Shown here one piece after another: positions 33,029-42,522 of a DNA stretch of 64,000 bases. Source of the stretch: Methylobacter tundripaludum SV96 (lineage in GTDB: Bacteria; Pseudomonadota; Gammaproteobacteria; Methylococcales; Methylomonadaceae); NCBI RefSeq assembly GCF_000190755.2, contig NZ_JH109152.1, positions 2,235,937 to 2,299,936 on the forward strand, in the 5' to 3' direction. Both the position numbers and the translations under genes were made by a program. Below the pieces are notes generated by a model. It worked only from the letters and a program-made list of their open reading frames with translations. It made no database searches and was not told the origin of the DNA. The first letter of the stretch is position 1. Each line of letters starts with the position of its first letter.

Positions 33029-35057
33029 GATTCACTTCCTGCCTTGAAGTAATCGGTTCCACCGTAGTGCTATTACCGTCAATGTTGTGTAAAAGATATT
33101 CCCGGTAAATATAGGGGGCTAGTAATTCCCGTTTTCTTTCGTCCAGTTCCGAGTCGGTAGGCAATAAGATGACCTGAGAGCCTGCATTGGGATAATACTT
33201 TTCCAACAAATTGTCCTGATGGCGTTTATCGATACGACCCAAGGGCGTATCAATGACGACCGGTAACTGTCGGTCGGCCGCTTCTTTTAAAGCCCACAAT
33301 AAGGCGGTAGCACAAAGCTGTTTCATGCCTGCCGACAAACTGCTCATTGGTATGATTTCGCCGGATTTGCCGTGATAACTCAATGCAAAACTATCATTAA
33401 TTTTTACCTCGGCAATAAGTTGGTTGGAATCCAATAATTCATGTAAATGACGGTTAAAAGCCTGTTCCACGCTATTCCGTTTTCTGGCTTTTATTTTTTG
33501 TTTATAAGCATCCAATAATGCCAGCATATTATCTAACAAGGTCAAACGGTCACGTGCTTTTAAGGCATTTTTCACCTGAGCTTGGGAAATATTAATAGCG
33601 CTCTCTGCTTTAGTGAGTTCTCGGCCTGTAATGTGTTGTTCCTGTTTAAGCCGTTCCGATTCGACTCTTTGATTTAATAAATGATTTTGTATCGCTTCTT
33701 CATCGTATTCTAGTTTTTTCAGATCAACTTTATTTTCATCGGAAAGTTGGCTGACAGTTTGTAACTCATCGTCTATATCTACAATTTCCTGGCTAGCGGC
33801 AATTGCATTATTTAAACGATGAAACAGCTCATTCGCCGGATTTTGTTCAGGTTGATAGGCGGCAAAAAAATTAGCCAACTTACGCGCCCTGCCGGTATCC
33901 AAAACAAACAATGCCTGTTCTTCATCATTACTAATGTCTCTGGCATCTATTAATTTGGCGATACGTTCCTGGTAAAAATTGGCTTGCGCAGTGGTTAAAC
34001 GAGTGTTTGGATAAGGTGGTTTATTAAAGATTTCAGTCAACTCATCTTTAAGCGAATGGATTAACTCAGACATTTCATTGCCTTTGCTGAAAGCACAAGT
34101 TTCGGCGACATGCATGGCTTGTAGGGCTAAATCGGCATTCAAACGCAAAAAAGCATCATGTTCAAAAGCCGTAGAAATGTCGGATAATGCCTCGGCCTGC
34201 TGCTTTTCAAGCTGGCGTTTGTTTTCTTCCAAACGAGCATTTTTTTCTATCGATCCGGTTCCGGTCAGATTGCGCATTTTGCGGCGTGTATCATTCAATG
34301 CGTCTTCCTGAGCTTCTATGTCGGCATCGATCTCTTCTTGAGCTTGTTGCAAGGTTTCTAAATGAAGATGCAGTTCTTCAAGCCGGTGCTCGGCCTTGGT
34401 ATGGGCTTCTCTTGCTTGGGCATCCATTGCATCCTTCTGATATTCCCGGCGTAGTTCCCTAACTACGGTTTTTATATTGTCCGCAGGGCGAATGTTCAGT
34501 AATAACTCCATTTTTTCAATAGTTTGATTGCGATTGGCTTCTGCCAAATAGCCTATTTCTTCTGCATCGAAAAAAAAGAAAGGGATATAATCCAAAGGCA
34601 ATAACTCGGACAAATATTGCTGCGCAGTATCACCTTTAAGCAGCGGTTTACGCGGCGCTTGGATTTCCAATTGATCATAGTAATTATCGTTGCTTAAATC
34701 CCAACAACGCGAGATATGGATTTCCTGATTGGAAGAGTCAAGTAACACTGCCTTGATGCTGCATTGCATGTTTTTCTCGGCTCTGGCTTTTTGATTTAAA
34801 ATTCCCCACCAGTCTTTGTGTCCCAAGACAAAGCTTTTCGGCTGAGTCACTGAACCCCGCTGAACGCTTGCGGTCAAATCCTTAGTGACGCCGCCAAACA
34901 GCAACTTAACACTATTGAGGAAGCTGGTTTTCCCTAAGCCATTGCGGCCCATGATAATTACAATATTCCGATGCCCGTCCGGGTTCGGGCTTAAATCGAA
35001 ATCATGGGTTCCATAATAGGAAAATAAGTTGTTTAAGGTGATAGTTTTAAAAATCAT
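33021..35057 (-). CDS. dndD: DndD, SMC/Rad50-like ATPase of DNA phosphorothioation
   Basis: 678 residues. N-terminal Walker A MGRNGLGKTS (~36-45) after LNNLFSYYGTHDF, long coiled coils with a central hinge (~200-530), C-terminal signature SLSAGMKQL (~577) and Walker B LPVVIDTPLGRID (~600). The IPFFFFDAEEI block is typical of DndD. DndD works with DndC and DndE to place sulfur in the DNA backbone. Start codon overlaps the stop of the small upstream gene. Confidence 0.87.
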   Translation of the reverse strand: MIFKTITLNNLFSYYGTHDFDLSPNPDGHRNIVIIMGRNGLGKTSFLNSVKLLFGGVTKDLTASVQRGSVTQPKSFVLGHKDWWGILNQKARAEKNMQCSIKAVLLDSSNQEIHISRCWDLSNDNYYDQLEIQAPRKPLLKGDTAQQYLSELLPLDYIPFFFFDAEEIGYLAEANRNQTIEKMELLLNIRPADNIKTVVRELRREYQKDAMDAQAREAHTKAEHRLEELHLHLETLQQAQEEIDADIEAQEDALNDTRRKMRNLTGTGSIEKNARLEENKRQLEKQQAEALSDISTAFEHDAFLRLNADLALQAMHVAETCAFSKGNEMSELIHSLKDELTEIFNKPPYPNTRLTTAQANFYQERIAKLIDARDISNDEEQALFVLDTGRARKLANFFAAYQPEQNPANELFHRLNNAIAASQEIVDIDDELQTVSQLSDENKVDLKKLEYDEEAIQNHLLNQRVESERLKQEQHITGRELTKAESAINISQAQVKNALKARDRLTLLDNMLALLDAYKQKIKARKRNSVEQAFNRHLHELLDSNQLIAEVKINDSFALSYHGKSGEIIPMSSLSAGMKQLCATALLWALKEAADRQLPVVIDTPLGRIDKRHQDNLLEKYYPNAGSQVILLPTDSELDERKRELLAPYIYREYLLHNIDGNSTTVEPITSRQEVNHG

Positions 35058-35248
35058 TCCGTTATTATCAGTTTATCCTTAAAAGCTGACTCGGTAAGCA
35101 TTTCAAGTTTGCGTTTCAATTCCGCATGACTACCCCATTGACTCAGGTCGGGATACTTTTGCATTAATTCACTTAATGATTCGGCTAGTTCATCAGGGAT
35201 ATGATGTTCTTTAGCCAGGGACAGCAATAATTCCGTATATTCATTCAT
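35054..35248 (-). CDS. Small protein in the DNA-modification operon
   Basis: 64 residues from the ATG at 35248, which overlaps the dndC stop (ATGA); the frame opens 21 bp further up inside dndC. It is charged and helical (TELLLSLAKEHHIPDELAES, KLEMLTESAFKDKL) with no known catalytic motif. It overlaps dndD by 4 bp. Small proteins are often seen between dndC and dndD; a linker or adaptor role is inferred. Confidence 0.7.
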   Translation of the reverse strand: MNEYTELLLSLAKEHHIPDELAESLSELMQKYPDLSQWGSHAELKRKLEMLTESAFKDKLIITE

Positions 35249-36393
35249 AGTGTGTTTAGGGTTAGCCAAGGCTCCCGCCCATATTTTTCTGCAATACGAA
35301 GCGCACTGTCGAAAACATCAAAGTCGTTGCTCCAGATGGATTGGATATACATAATCTCTTCATCGGAAATCAGTCTTTTGTTCACTTGTTGTTCCGTTTT
35401 AAGCAGCTCTTCCAGCATTTCTTTGCGGGTGGACGCGATAAACGGCCCGTTTCCTTCGCGCCCATCACGCCTGACGGGGCTACGGCGCGAATCATCTTCT
35501 CGAATTTCTTTGAGCCAATTGCGGTATTTATTAAGCGGCTTCATCCATGCTTCGCCATTTTCGATAAAACTTTCCATGGATTTATCGGTTTTAATCACGG
35601 TACATGTCCAACAGCCAAAACGGCTGCCGCCGCAAGATGGCGTATTGAGATCAACTACAACCGGACATTCGCCGCCGTTCGCCTGCCGGTATAAATCTAA
35701 CATAAAATCGTGGCTTTCACCCCACGGAGGCGGGTTATGCATAAAAAGATATTCCCAAACCTCATCGCTAGTCCATTTGGAGATGGGCGACAATACCAGC
35801 GCATTGGGTATTTCATGATGCGGATTAAGCATACGGCTGCTTAATTCGCGGGCATTCATACTCTGACTGCGGCTGATGCTTTCATCGGTACGCGTACCCA
35901 ATAGAAGTATAACGCTGCCGTGTTTTCGAATAACATCTTCAATAGCCGATTTAACCGGCTTAATTTTCATTTTTGAAGTACACCAGCGAAACCAGCGAGT
36001 CGGTGGTGGATACCCTTTTCCGATCAAATTCCCCCAAAAACCCTGATCAACGGCAGGCTGTATTAATTCTGCGTGAATTGGCAAATTGGAGGTAGTGGCA
36101 TGTCTATTAATCGCTGCAATACTTTCTTCCAAATAGGATTCGATATTGGGCGCTTCTACCCGAGTATCAGACGACACGATGTAGACCGGCTTGCGCTGTG
36201 TTGAATCGAGGGATAACAACAATTCATAAACCAGCTGCAAAACCAGCGTGGAATCCTTACCTCCCGAATAGGCAACAACCCAAGGTCTGGAATCGGCCAG
36301 AAAATTTGATTTAAGTAGGGCGCGAGAGTACTCAACATGAGACTCAGCCCGCTTAACAGGTGATATGGTCGATAGCGCTAAATTTGTGATCAT
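35245..36393 (-). CDS. dndC: DndC, PAPS-reductase-like sulfurtransferase
   Basis: 382 residues from ATG 36393 (a TTG at 36411 is the alternative). PP-loop SGGKDST at ~43-49, WCTSKMK at ~137, and a Cys cluster in CGGSRFGCWTCTVIK (~255-270), the DndC Fe-S signature. DndC activates the DNA backbone and passes sulfur in phosphorothioation. First gene of the reverse-strand operon; dndA and dndB are not nearby, so a housekeeping cysteine desulfurase would have to supply sulfur. Confidence 0.9.
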   Translation of the reverse strand: MITNLALSTISPVKRAESHVEYSRALLKSNFLADSRPWVVAYSGGKDSTLVLQLVYELLLSLDSTQRKPVYIVSSDTRVEAPNIESYLEESIAAINRHATTSNLPIHAELIQPAVDQGFWGNLIGKGYPPPTRWFRWCTSKMKIKPVKSAIEDVIRKHGSVILLLGTRTDESISRSQSMNARELSSRMLNPHHEIPNALVLSPISKWTSDEVWEYLFMHNPPPWGESHDFMLDLYRQANGGECPVVVDLNTPSCGGSRFGCWTCTVIKTDKSMESFIENGEAWMKPLNKYRNWLKEIREDDSRRSPVRRDGREGNGPFIASTRKEMLEELLKTEQQVNKRLISDEEIMYIQSIWSNDFDVFDSALRIAEKYGREPWLTLNTL

Positions 36394-36411
36394 GGGACGA
36401 TTATAAAACAA

Positions 36412-36924
36412 TTCATAAAATATTTTAGGGATTGTTAATTTAATAGGACTTTAGGCAGTGTGCGTTTGACGAAATAGACTGGCAACTTAAAGTAGGGCTG
36501 CGTGAATACTCTATGGCACGGGAAGTGCCGACTCTGCTTGCGAACAGGCAAAGCTTATGCTATTGATTTGTCTCGCTTTAAGTTGATAACTCCAAAGGAA
36601 ATCGATGGGTCATGCTAAGCCGCTTTTTAACTGAGTAAGCACAGCCGCTGAAATGCGAAAGTCGATGCCAATGAGTTGGCTATGATTCGTGCAAGTTTGT
36701 GTTCTGGTACTCCGCTGGGTAATGAGTGTTTTAAAAAACAGATTGAAACAATGGCTGGGCGACCTTGATAATCCGGTTCGCCGCGAATGTAGAGCTGGAA
36801 GCCTGATAGGTAGGAAACGAAACCCAACATTGATGACATTGATTGTGGCGTTATTTTAGTCAAGCAAGCCGGTAAAAACTGTAATAAGATAGCCGCAGTT
36901 TTTATTTTTACAAAGAGTCACTCT
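36412..36924. other. Intergenic region at the right edge of the defence island
   Basis: No intact gene. It contains a RAYT relic (36652-36768). The dndC promoter should lie near 36400-36470 on the minus strand, where the sequence is AT-rich (ATAAAATATTTTA), but no clear -35/-10 pair was assigned. Confidence 0.5.
36652..36768 (+). pseudogene. REP-associated tyrosine transposase (RAYT) C-terminal relic
   Basis: The plus strand reads ELAMIRASLCSGTPLGNECF followed by KKQIETMAGRP and a stop. This is the conserved C-terminal segment of RAYT transposases (IR-AL--G-PLGNERF---IE---GR). Stops lie directly upstream and the catalytic part is missing. RAYTs are linked to palindromic REP elements, two of which occur in this window (19176, 28444). 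Confidence 0.6.
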
Positions 36925-37269
36925 ATGCGACGTTTTATTCTACTGAGTTTGCTGGCCTTCCCGGTCTATGCTGTCGATGAGCGGCCGCCTGAGCTTGAGG
37001 CTGTGCCGGAAGCGCCGGAAGCGCCGGAACCGCCTTTGCCGGTGCAAAACGGTGAAACCATGGAGCCGGACATCACCATTATTCGTAAAGGTAAGGAAAC
37101 CATTCAGGAATACCGGCGCGGCGGTAGGCTTTATATGATAAAAGTCGTACCGGCTGTGGGGCCCCCGTATTATTTTATTGATACCAACGGCGATGGCAAA
37201 ATGGATGAACGCCGCAACAATATAGATAGAGAACTCGATATCAATATGTGGAAGTTGCTGGAATGGTAG
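36925..37269 (+). CDS. DUF2782 secreted protein
   Basis: 114 residues. Signal peptide (RRFILLSLLAFPVYA), a Pro/Glu-rich linker, then the DUF2782 part: MEPDITIIRKGKETIQEYRR, GRLYMIKVVP, PPYYFIDTNGDGKMD. Small periplasmic proteins of this type are common upstream of homoserine kinase genes in gammaproteobacteria. Its stop is 14 bp before thrB. Role unknown. Confidence 0.85.
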   Translation: MRRFILLSLLAFPVYAVDERPPELEAVPEAPEAPEPPLPVQNGETMEPDITIIRKGKETIQEYRRGGRLYMIKVVPAVGPPYYFIDTNGDGKMDERRNNIDRELDINMWKLLEW

Positions 37270-37282
37270 TCGCTTAAAACCG

Positions 37283-38251
37283 GTGTCTGTATTTACTCGC
37301 ATAACACGCCCGCAACTCGATCAATTCTTTAGTGCTTATACCCTCGGTGAAGTCGTCAGTTTTGAGGGTATAACGGACGGCATAGACAATACCAATTATT
37401 TCGTAACCACCACGCAAGGCAGTTTTGTGTTGACCCTGTTCGAGTCGCTGACTGCCGATGAATTGCCGCATTTTTTAAAATTACTGGCGCACCTGGGCGA
37501 AAACAACTTGCCGTGCCCTAGGCCTCAAAGCGACCGGCAGGCAAATTCGTTGCGACAGCTTAACGGTAAACCGGCTGCGGTATTCAATCGTTTATCCGGT
37601 ACGGCAACGGCAATCCCATCCATTTTGCATTGCCAGGAAATCGGCTTGCAGCTGGCAAGTTTGCATCGCTGCACGGAGGACTACGTTTTTCCGATAAAAA
37701 ACGGCAATGATTTAAGCTGGTGTAAAACGGTGCTGAGTAAAGTCGGCGCGCATTTATCGGCAAGCGATCGTGAGCTGATTGATGATGAGCTGGCTTTCCA
37801 ATCGGAAAACACCCCGGTTAATCTGCCTCGGGGCGTCATTCACGCCGATCTGTTCAGGGATAATGTGTTGTTTGTTGATGGCCAGCTCAGCGGTTTGTTG
37901 GATTTTTACAGCGCCTGCACCGATACCTTGCTGCTCGATGTTGCGATAACGGCTAACGATTGGTGCTGCGATAACGGCACGGTTAATGCCGAAAAATTCA
38001 CGGCGTTGCTATCCGCTTACGAAAGCCTGAGGCCGTTGGAGCCGCTGGAAAAACAACACTGGCCGATCCTGCTCAGGGCCGCGGCGTTGCGCTTCTGGCT
38101 GTCTCGCCTTGAACATCAATGTTATCCCCGACCCGGCGAAATAACCCAGCAAAAGGACCCGCTGGTTTTCCGGCGCATACTACTGCAACATCGGCAACAG
38201 ACTTATTTATCGAGCAATGTAAATATTTTCAACCTCAGGAGCACAGCATGA
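37283..38251 (+). CDS. thrB: Homoserine kinase (ThrB, choline-kinase-like fold)
   Basis: 322 residues, GTG start 37283. APH/choline-kinase fold: GITDGIDNTNYFV (~28-40), the catalytic loop VIHADLFRDNVLF (~189-200) and LSGLLDFYSA with the metal-binding Asp. It phosphorylates homoserine for threonine synthesis. It overlaps the next start by 4 bp (ATGA). Confidence 0.92.
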   Translation: MSVFTRITRPQLDQFFSAYTLGEVVSFEGITDGIDNTNYFVTTTQGSFVLTLFESLTADELPHFLKLLAHLGENNLPCPRPQSDRQANSLRQLNGKPAAVFNRLSGTATAIPSILHCQEIGLQLASLHRCTEDYVFPIKNGNDLSWCKTVLSKVGAHLSASDRELIDDELAFQSENTPVNLPRGVIHADLFRDNVLFVDGQLSGLLDFYSACTDTLLLDVAITANDWCCDNGTVNAEKFTALLSAYESLRPLEPLEKQHWPILLRAAALRFWLSRLEHQCYPRPGEITQQKDPLVFRRILLQHRQQTYLSSNVNIFNLRSTA

Positions 38252-38610
38252 TTAAAATTCTTCATCTCACCTTTGTTTTATTATCCATCTCCAGTTTTGT
38301 CGGCAGGGTTTATCTGGCGGAAAAGCGCCCGGAATTGCTGGAACAAAAATGGATAAAAATCGGGCCGCATATTGTCAATACCCTGCTACTGATCACCGGG
38401 TTTACGCTGGTTTTTCAAGGTTCGTGGCTGTCGGGTGAATACGGTTGGATTGTCGCTAAAATAATAGCCCTGCTGGGCTATGTCGGTTTGGGTATGGTTG
38501 CTATCAAGAGCCAGGGCGCTCTGCGCTGGCAGGCTTTTGCCGGTGCTCTTGCCTGCTTTATTTATATCGGCATAGTCGCGGTCAGCAAGAACGCATTTTT
38601 CTTTTTATAG
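38248..38610 (+). CDS. SirB family integral membrane protein
   Basis: 120 residues with AGGAG upstream of ATG 38248 (overlapping the thrB stop). Four membrane helices and the SirB2 pattern LHLTFVLLSISSFVGR, HIVNTLLLITGFTL, WIVAKIIALLGYVGLG. Function in the family is unclear. Confidence 0.85.
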   Translation: MIKILHLTFVLLSISSFVGRVYLAEKRPELLEQKWIKIGPHIVNTLLLITGFTLVFQGSWLSGEYGWIVAKIIALLGYVGLGMVAIKSQGALRWQAFAGALACFIYIGIVAVSKNAFFFL

Positions 38611-38625
38611 CGGTTTGAAAAAACG

Positions 38626-39447
38626 TTATAAGCAAAATTCAATTTCACTGATTTGTTGATCCAGCCAAAACAAGACATCTTTGCTTTTATGAAACCGGGT
38701 TTCATCAAACTCAAGGGCTTGTTGATGGGTTAATGCCGACCAGCGGGACAGCCGGTTTTTTAGCTGTCCCTGTTCGCTGGTTGTAAAATGGTAGCGTTGC
38801 GTCAACTGCTCAAACAGCTTGGGTTCCTGTACCGTTATCAGCTTCGCCAGACGGCTTAATTCTGCCAGCAGGGATTCAATTGCCGCGACATGCGCGGCTA
38901 TCAATGCCGCAACCTGCTTGGGTTGGATGTTTTCGGCAGGCGATGATTCGTTATCCGAAATAACTTTCAGGCAGTGGATTAATTCACCGGTCGAAAATCG
39001 CACAGCGGTTTCATAAAATGCAGACGCCTCCATGTCGCAAAGATGTTCCCGGTCATAAACAAGCTGCGGCCTGGATACGGTCCGGATGTTTGCAGTGGGG
39101 CAGGGCGGCGTAAAAACCAAGGGCGGATAATAGCTTTTCAGGCTGTCAACATCGGTAATTTTGTCGATTAAAAACAGGCTGCCCAGCGCATGACCAATAT
39201 GCCCGGCGATACCGATATTAAGCAGCACCGGATGTTCGACTGAAGCAAACAAAGCCTGCGTGTAAGCCACCCCGGCCGCCATCGCGCTTTTCCCCAGCCC
39301 CGTTACCGTCAGGCAGATGTCCTGATTTAAATAAACCGCAAACGGTTGAATCGTTGTATCTTTCTTTAATTTGAAATGCTCGACCAGCGGCTTGGCCTCG
39401 CAGGGCAGTGCGGCGTAGATAAAAATTCGGGGAGGGTTTTGTCGCAT
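38626..39447 (-). CDS. Nucleoside phosphorylase/hydrolase-superfamily protein
   Basis: About 273 residues from ATG 39447 (the frame opens at 39507 and no RBS is clear for either). N-terminal phosphorylase (MTAN/PNP) fold pattern: IFIYAALPCEAKPLVEHF, VTGLGKSAMAAGVAY, LLNIGIAGHIGHALGSLFLI and CDMEASAFYETA with the ribose-binding Met-Glu. A C-terminal ~80-residue helical extension lacks a known motif. The substrate is not predictable. Convergent with the SirB gene. Confidence 0.75.
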   Translation of the reverse strand: MRQNPPRIFIYAALPCEAKPLVEHFKLKKDTTIQPFAVYLNQDICLTVTGLGKSAMAAGVAYTQALFASVEHPVLLNIGIAGHIGHALGSLFLIDKITDVDSLKSYYPPLVFTPPCPTANIRTVSRPQLVYDREHLCDMEASAFYETAVRFSTGELIHCLKVISDNESSPAENIQPKQVAALIAAHVAAIESLLAELSRLAKLITVQEPKLFEQLTQRYHFTTSEQGQLKNRLSRWSALTHQQALEFDETRFHKSKDVLFWLDQQISEIEFCL

Positions 39448-39686
39448 AATTCGGATGGTTAGTGAGATTTTATTAATGGCGGGCGGCAAAAAACGGCAAG
39501 GCCACACAGGGCATAAAGTTGAAACGATGAATGAGCAGGCGTTCCAATTTTGAACATGAGCATCAATTATCCATTAAACAATACCTCGATAAAACACCGG
39601 AGATGATATTTTTAATAGCGCCAGCCCATAATCAAAGAAGCTGAAGCCGTTAAATCGATTATGCTTCAAACCCGTTACAGCTCACA

Positions 39687-40913
39687 TCACTGATAAGCGG
39701 CAGAGCTGTTAAGGGTTGCTGGTTGGGGAGACGGGCAATCCGGCTCTGGTGGTTCGTTTTTTTGAATCAGATTATCCATGATAATCGCTTGGGCCTGGGT
39801 TTCCGCATCGGCGATTTCATCGGCAAAGATGTCAGTCTGATACTCCGGGCTAGTCACTGCCGCCAGTGAAGCACCCAGCGGCTGCTCCGATTCCGTGACG
39901 TCGATTGAAGTCACGGTGGAGAGTCCGGGGCGAATTGGATTTTTCAGTATCTCGTCTTGCCGTAATGCGATACGCACGGGAATGCGTTCTACAATATGAA
40001 TGAAATTTCCGACCGCATTATCCGGGGGCAATAAAGCAAAGACGCTGCCGGTGCCGGGTATCAATCCTTCTACCGTGCCATGATAGATCCGGTTCTTCCC
40101 GTACAGATCGACGCTAACCTCTGCCGGCTGGCCGGGGCGTATCTGGGCTATCTCTGTCTCCCGCAAGTTCGCCTCCACCCACAGATGATCTAAAGGAACA
40201 ATGGTCATCAGCGGATCTCCAGGCTGAACCCGGCTTCCGACCTGAGCCCTGCGCATGGACACATAGCCGGAAACAGGAGCATGGATTTGCTGCCGCGAGT
40301 ATTCAAGATAGGCGGCGATGAATTTATACTTGGCCGCCTCTACGTCCGGGTGCAAAATTTTACTGGTGCCTCCTACTTTGGCTTCTATGGCTTTGAGTTC
40401 CGCCTCGGCTTCCCGCATCTCGGCTTCAAGGGCTGTGGCCTGATCTTCGGCATTTTGCATGACCTGCTCGGATACTGAACCGGTTGGAAGCGCCTGCCGA
40501 AAACGCGTCACATCATGGTGCACGCGGGCAAGCCGGGCCGAGCGGGCAATGAGTTTTTGGCAGATTTGCCGGCGCGTGGAAAAAACCGCCCCGATCTCGC
40601 GCACTACCTGCCCCAGTTCGCCTCGACGCTGGCCTAAAGCAGTCTGCGCGCGATGCTCGTCGAGACTCACCAGCAGATCGCCCTTGTTGACATGCTGGCT
40701 TTCCTCGACCAACACCTGCGTGACGATGCCCGTTGCATCCGCCTCCACCGGAATAAGGTTGCCGGTGATGAATGCATTATGGCTGACAACCCGGAAACGG
40801 CTGTAGTGCCACCAATAACCGGCATAAATCAAAGCACTGACAACCATTACCAGCAGAACTGACAAGAGATAGCGGTTGCGGCGGGTACGAATAATCTTGG
40901 GATGAGTTTTCAT
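39687..40913 (-). CDS. emrA: Membrane fusion protein of efflux pump (EmrA/HlyD type)
   Basis: 408 residues. One N-terminal membrane helix, a barrel-sandwich lipoyl half-motif (NLIPVEADATGIVTQVLVEE), a long coiled-coil hairpin (~85-190), then the second half (IHAPVSGYVSMRRAQVGSRV) and a beta-barrel. Bridges the inner-membrane exporter and outer-membrane channel. Last gene of the operon. Confidence 0.9.
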   Translation of the reverse strand: MKTHPKIIRTRRNRYLLSVLLVMVVSALIYAGYWWHYSRFRVVSHNAFITGNLIPVEADATGIVTQVLVEESQHVNKGDLLVSLDEHRAQTALGQRRGELGQVVREIGAVFSTRRQICQKLIARSARLARVHHDVTRFRQALPTGSVSEQVMQNAEDQATALEAEMREAEAELKAIEAKVGGTSKILHPDVEAAKYKFIAAYLEYSRQQIHAPVSGYVSMRRAQVGSRVQPGDPLMTIVPLDHLWVEANLRETEIAQIRPGQPAEVSVDLYGKNRIYHGTVEGLIPGTGSVFALLPPDNAVGNFIHIVERIPVRIALRQDEILKNPIRPGLSTVTSIDVTESEQPLGASLAAVTSPEYQTDIFADEIADAETQAQAIIMDNLIQKNEPPEPDCPSPQPATLNSSAAYQ

Positions 40914-40983
40914 AGGTCTTTATAGTGGCAGTACCGGAGTTTATTTTCGATTCGAATCCATTCGCTCAAGGCCGTCATTAAAC

Positions 40984-42522
40984 TTACCATGGCCACCAGC
41001 CGGGCTGTTCAGGGCTCTGTTGGACAGGTTGGAGCGTGTTGACGTAACCTCCGCCCAACGCTTCCATCAAATCCACCATCGCAACCAGCTGATCGGATTG
41101 CAAATTTTTCAAGACATATTCCTGGTCCAGCAAGGTGTGTCGGCGGGCCAGCAGCGCCCTGCGATCATCAAGGCCGCTGCGAAAACGCACCTGGGCTAGA
41201 TTCAGGTTTTCATGTTGAGCAGACAGCAGGCGGCCGTGCGCTTCGAGGATGGCCTGTGTCTCCTGCCAACGGCTCAGGCTATCGGCTACCTCTTGTACGG
41301 CGCGTAACAAGGTTTCGTTGTAAAGCTCCACTGCGCTATCGTACTCGGCCCTTTGCGCCGACAATTCCCCGCGCAGACGTCCGCCTTCGAACAACGGAAG
41401 CCGCAGGCCCGGTGCGATTCCATAGGAGAAACTGGAACCCGAGAACAGAAGATTAGCCAGGGAACTTGCGCCCTTCGTCATCCTGAGCGCGTTCACGCCG
41501 GCAAATGCAGTCAGGTCGATGGTGGGCAGAAAGCCGGCTTTAGCGACCTTGACCCGTTGCGCCGCCGCCTCGGTTCGGTGAAGAGCGGAGGCCAGATCGG
41601 GGCGTTGGCTGAGCAGCTCCAGCGGAAGCTGCGCAGGCAAGCGAATCCTTTCGGGGCTAAGCACGGTGTCGGCGAACAGGTTTTGTGTTGCATCCGGTCC
41701 TTTGCCTACCAGTCGAGCCAGCAAGTTCCGCTGAATATCCAACTGATCCCGGATACCGGCTTCGCGCTTATTGATCTGCTCTAATTCAATGATCGCTTGT
41801 TTCACCGGGTCGGCGGAATCCAGGCCCAACTGCAACCGGGTCTCGTCCATACTGAGCAAGTCGCGCCGTAACTTAGCCATGTCATGCGTCAGATCGAGTT
41901 GCTGACGGAGCGCCATGCCCTGTATGTAAGACCGGGCAATTGCGCCAGTCAACTGAAGCAGGACTTCGGCCTGTTCCGCTTTTTCGGCCTCCGCCTCGCC
42001 CAGAGCCGCTTCCAGTGCGGCACGATTTTTCCCCCAGAAATCAAATTCGTAGCGGAAGTTGAAGGGATTGATCCTGCCGAAGACGATATTTGCCCCTGCC
42101 GCTTCTTGGCGGTTGAGCGCGGCAAAAACACCATTCTCTGAAATACGGGTGTTCTCAAACTCCGCCTCGGCATCGAGGAATGGCAGCAGCCTTGCGCCTT
42201 CCACGCGAACCATGGCTTGCGCCTGACGCAGCCGGGCGGCAGCCACTTTGAGGCCTACGTTATCCTTTAGCGCGACATCCATCAGGCCGTTGAGCTCCGA
42301 GCTGCTGAATTCCCGCCACCAGCGTTCAGGCGGCCAATGCCCGGCAGGAGCATGCGGCTCATCGCGGCCCGTATGGGATAACGCGTGGTCCAGGGAGGGT
42401 GAATGTAAGAACTGGGCCGGCTTATCTCCTGGCGGTATCCAGGCGCAACTGGATGCCAACAGCATAAACACGACATAGGCCCCAAAAAGGCGCGATCGCT
42501 TTGGCGTAATTTGACCGATCAT
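40984..42522 (-). CDS. NodT/TolC-type outer-membrane efflux lipoprotein
   Basis: 512 residues from ATG 42522, which overlaps the emrB stop (ATGA). Lipobox LASSC at ~26-30. Two outer-membrane-efflux repeats of amphipathic helices follow (AAARLRQAQAMVRVEGARLL, and RTEAAAQRVKVAKAGFLPTI in the second half). It forms the outer-membrane exit duct of the pump. Confidence 0.9.
   Translation of the reverse strand: MIGQITPKRSRLFGAYVVFMLLASSCAWIPPGDKPAQFLHSPSLDHALSHTGRDEPHAPAGHWPPERWWREFSSSELNGLMDVALKDNVGLKVAAARLRQAQAMVRVEGARLLPFLDAEAEFENTRISENGVFAALNRQEAAGANIVFGRINPFNFRYEFDFWGKNRAALEAALGEAEAEKAEQAEVLLQLTGAIARSYIQGMALRQQLDLTHDMAKLRRDLLSMDETRLQLGLDSADPVKQAIIELEQINKREAGIRDQLDIQRNLLARLVGKGPDATQNLFADTVLSPERIRLPAQLPLELLSQRPDLASALHRTEAAAQRVKVAKAGFLPTIDLTAFAGVNALRMTKGASSLANLLFSGSSFSYGIAPGLRLPLFEGGRLRGELSAQRAEYDSAVELYNETLLRAVQEVADSLSRWQETQAILEAHGRLLSAQHENLNLAQVRFRSGLDDRRALLARRHTLLDQEYVLKNLQSDQLVAMVDLMEALGGGYVNTLQPVQQSPEQPGWWPW

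Noticed and set aside
36627-36863. 78-codon minus-strand frame
   Set aside because: The plus strand here encodes a recognisable RAYT C-terminal relic, so the minus frame is its shadow.
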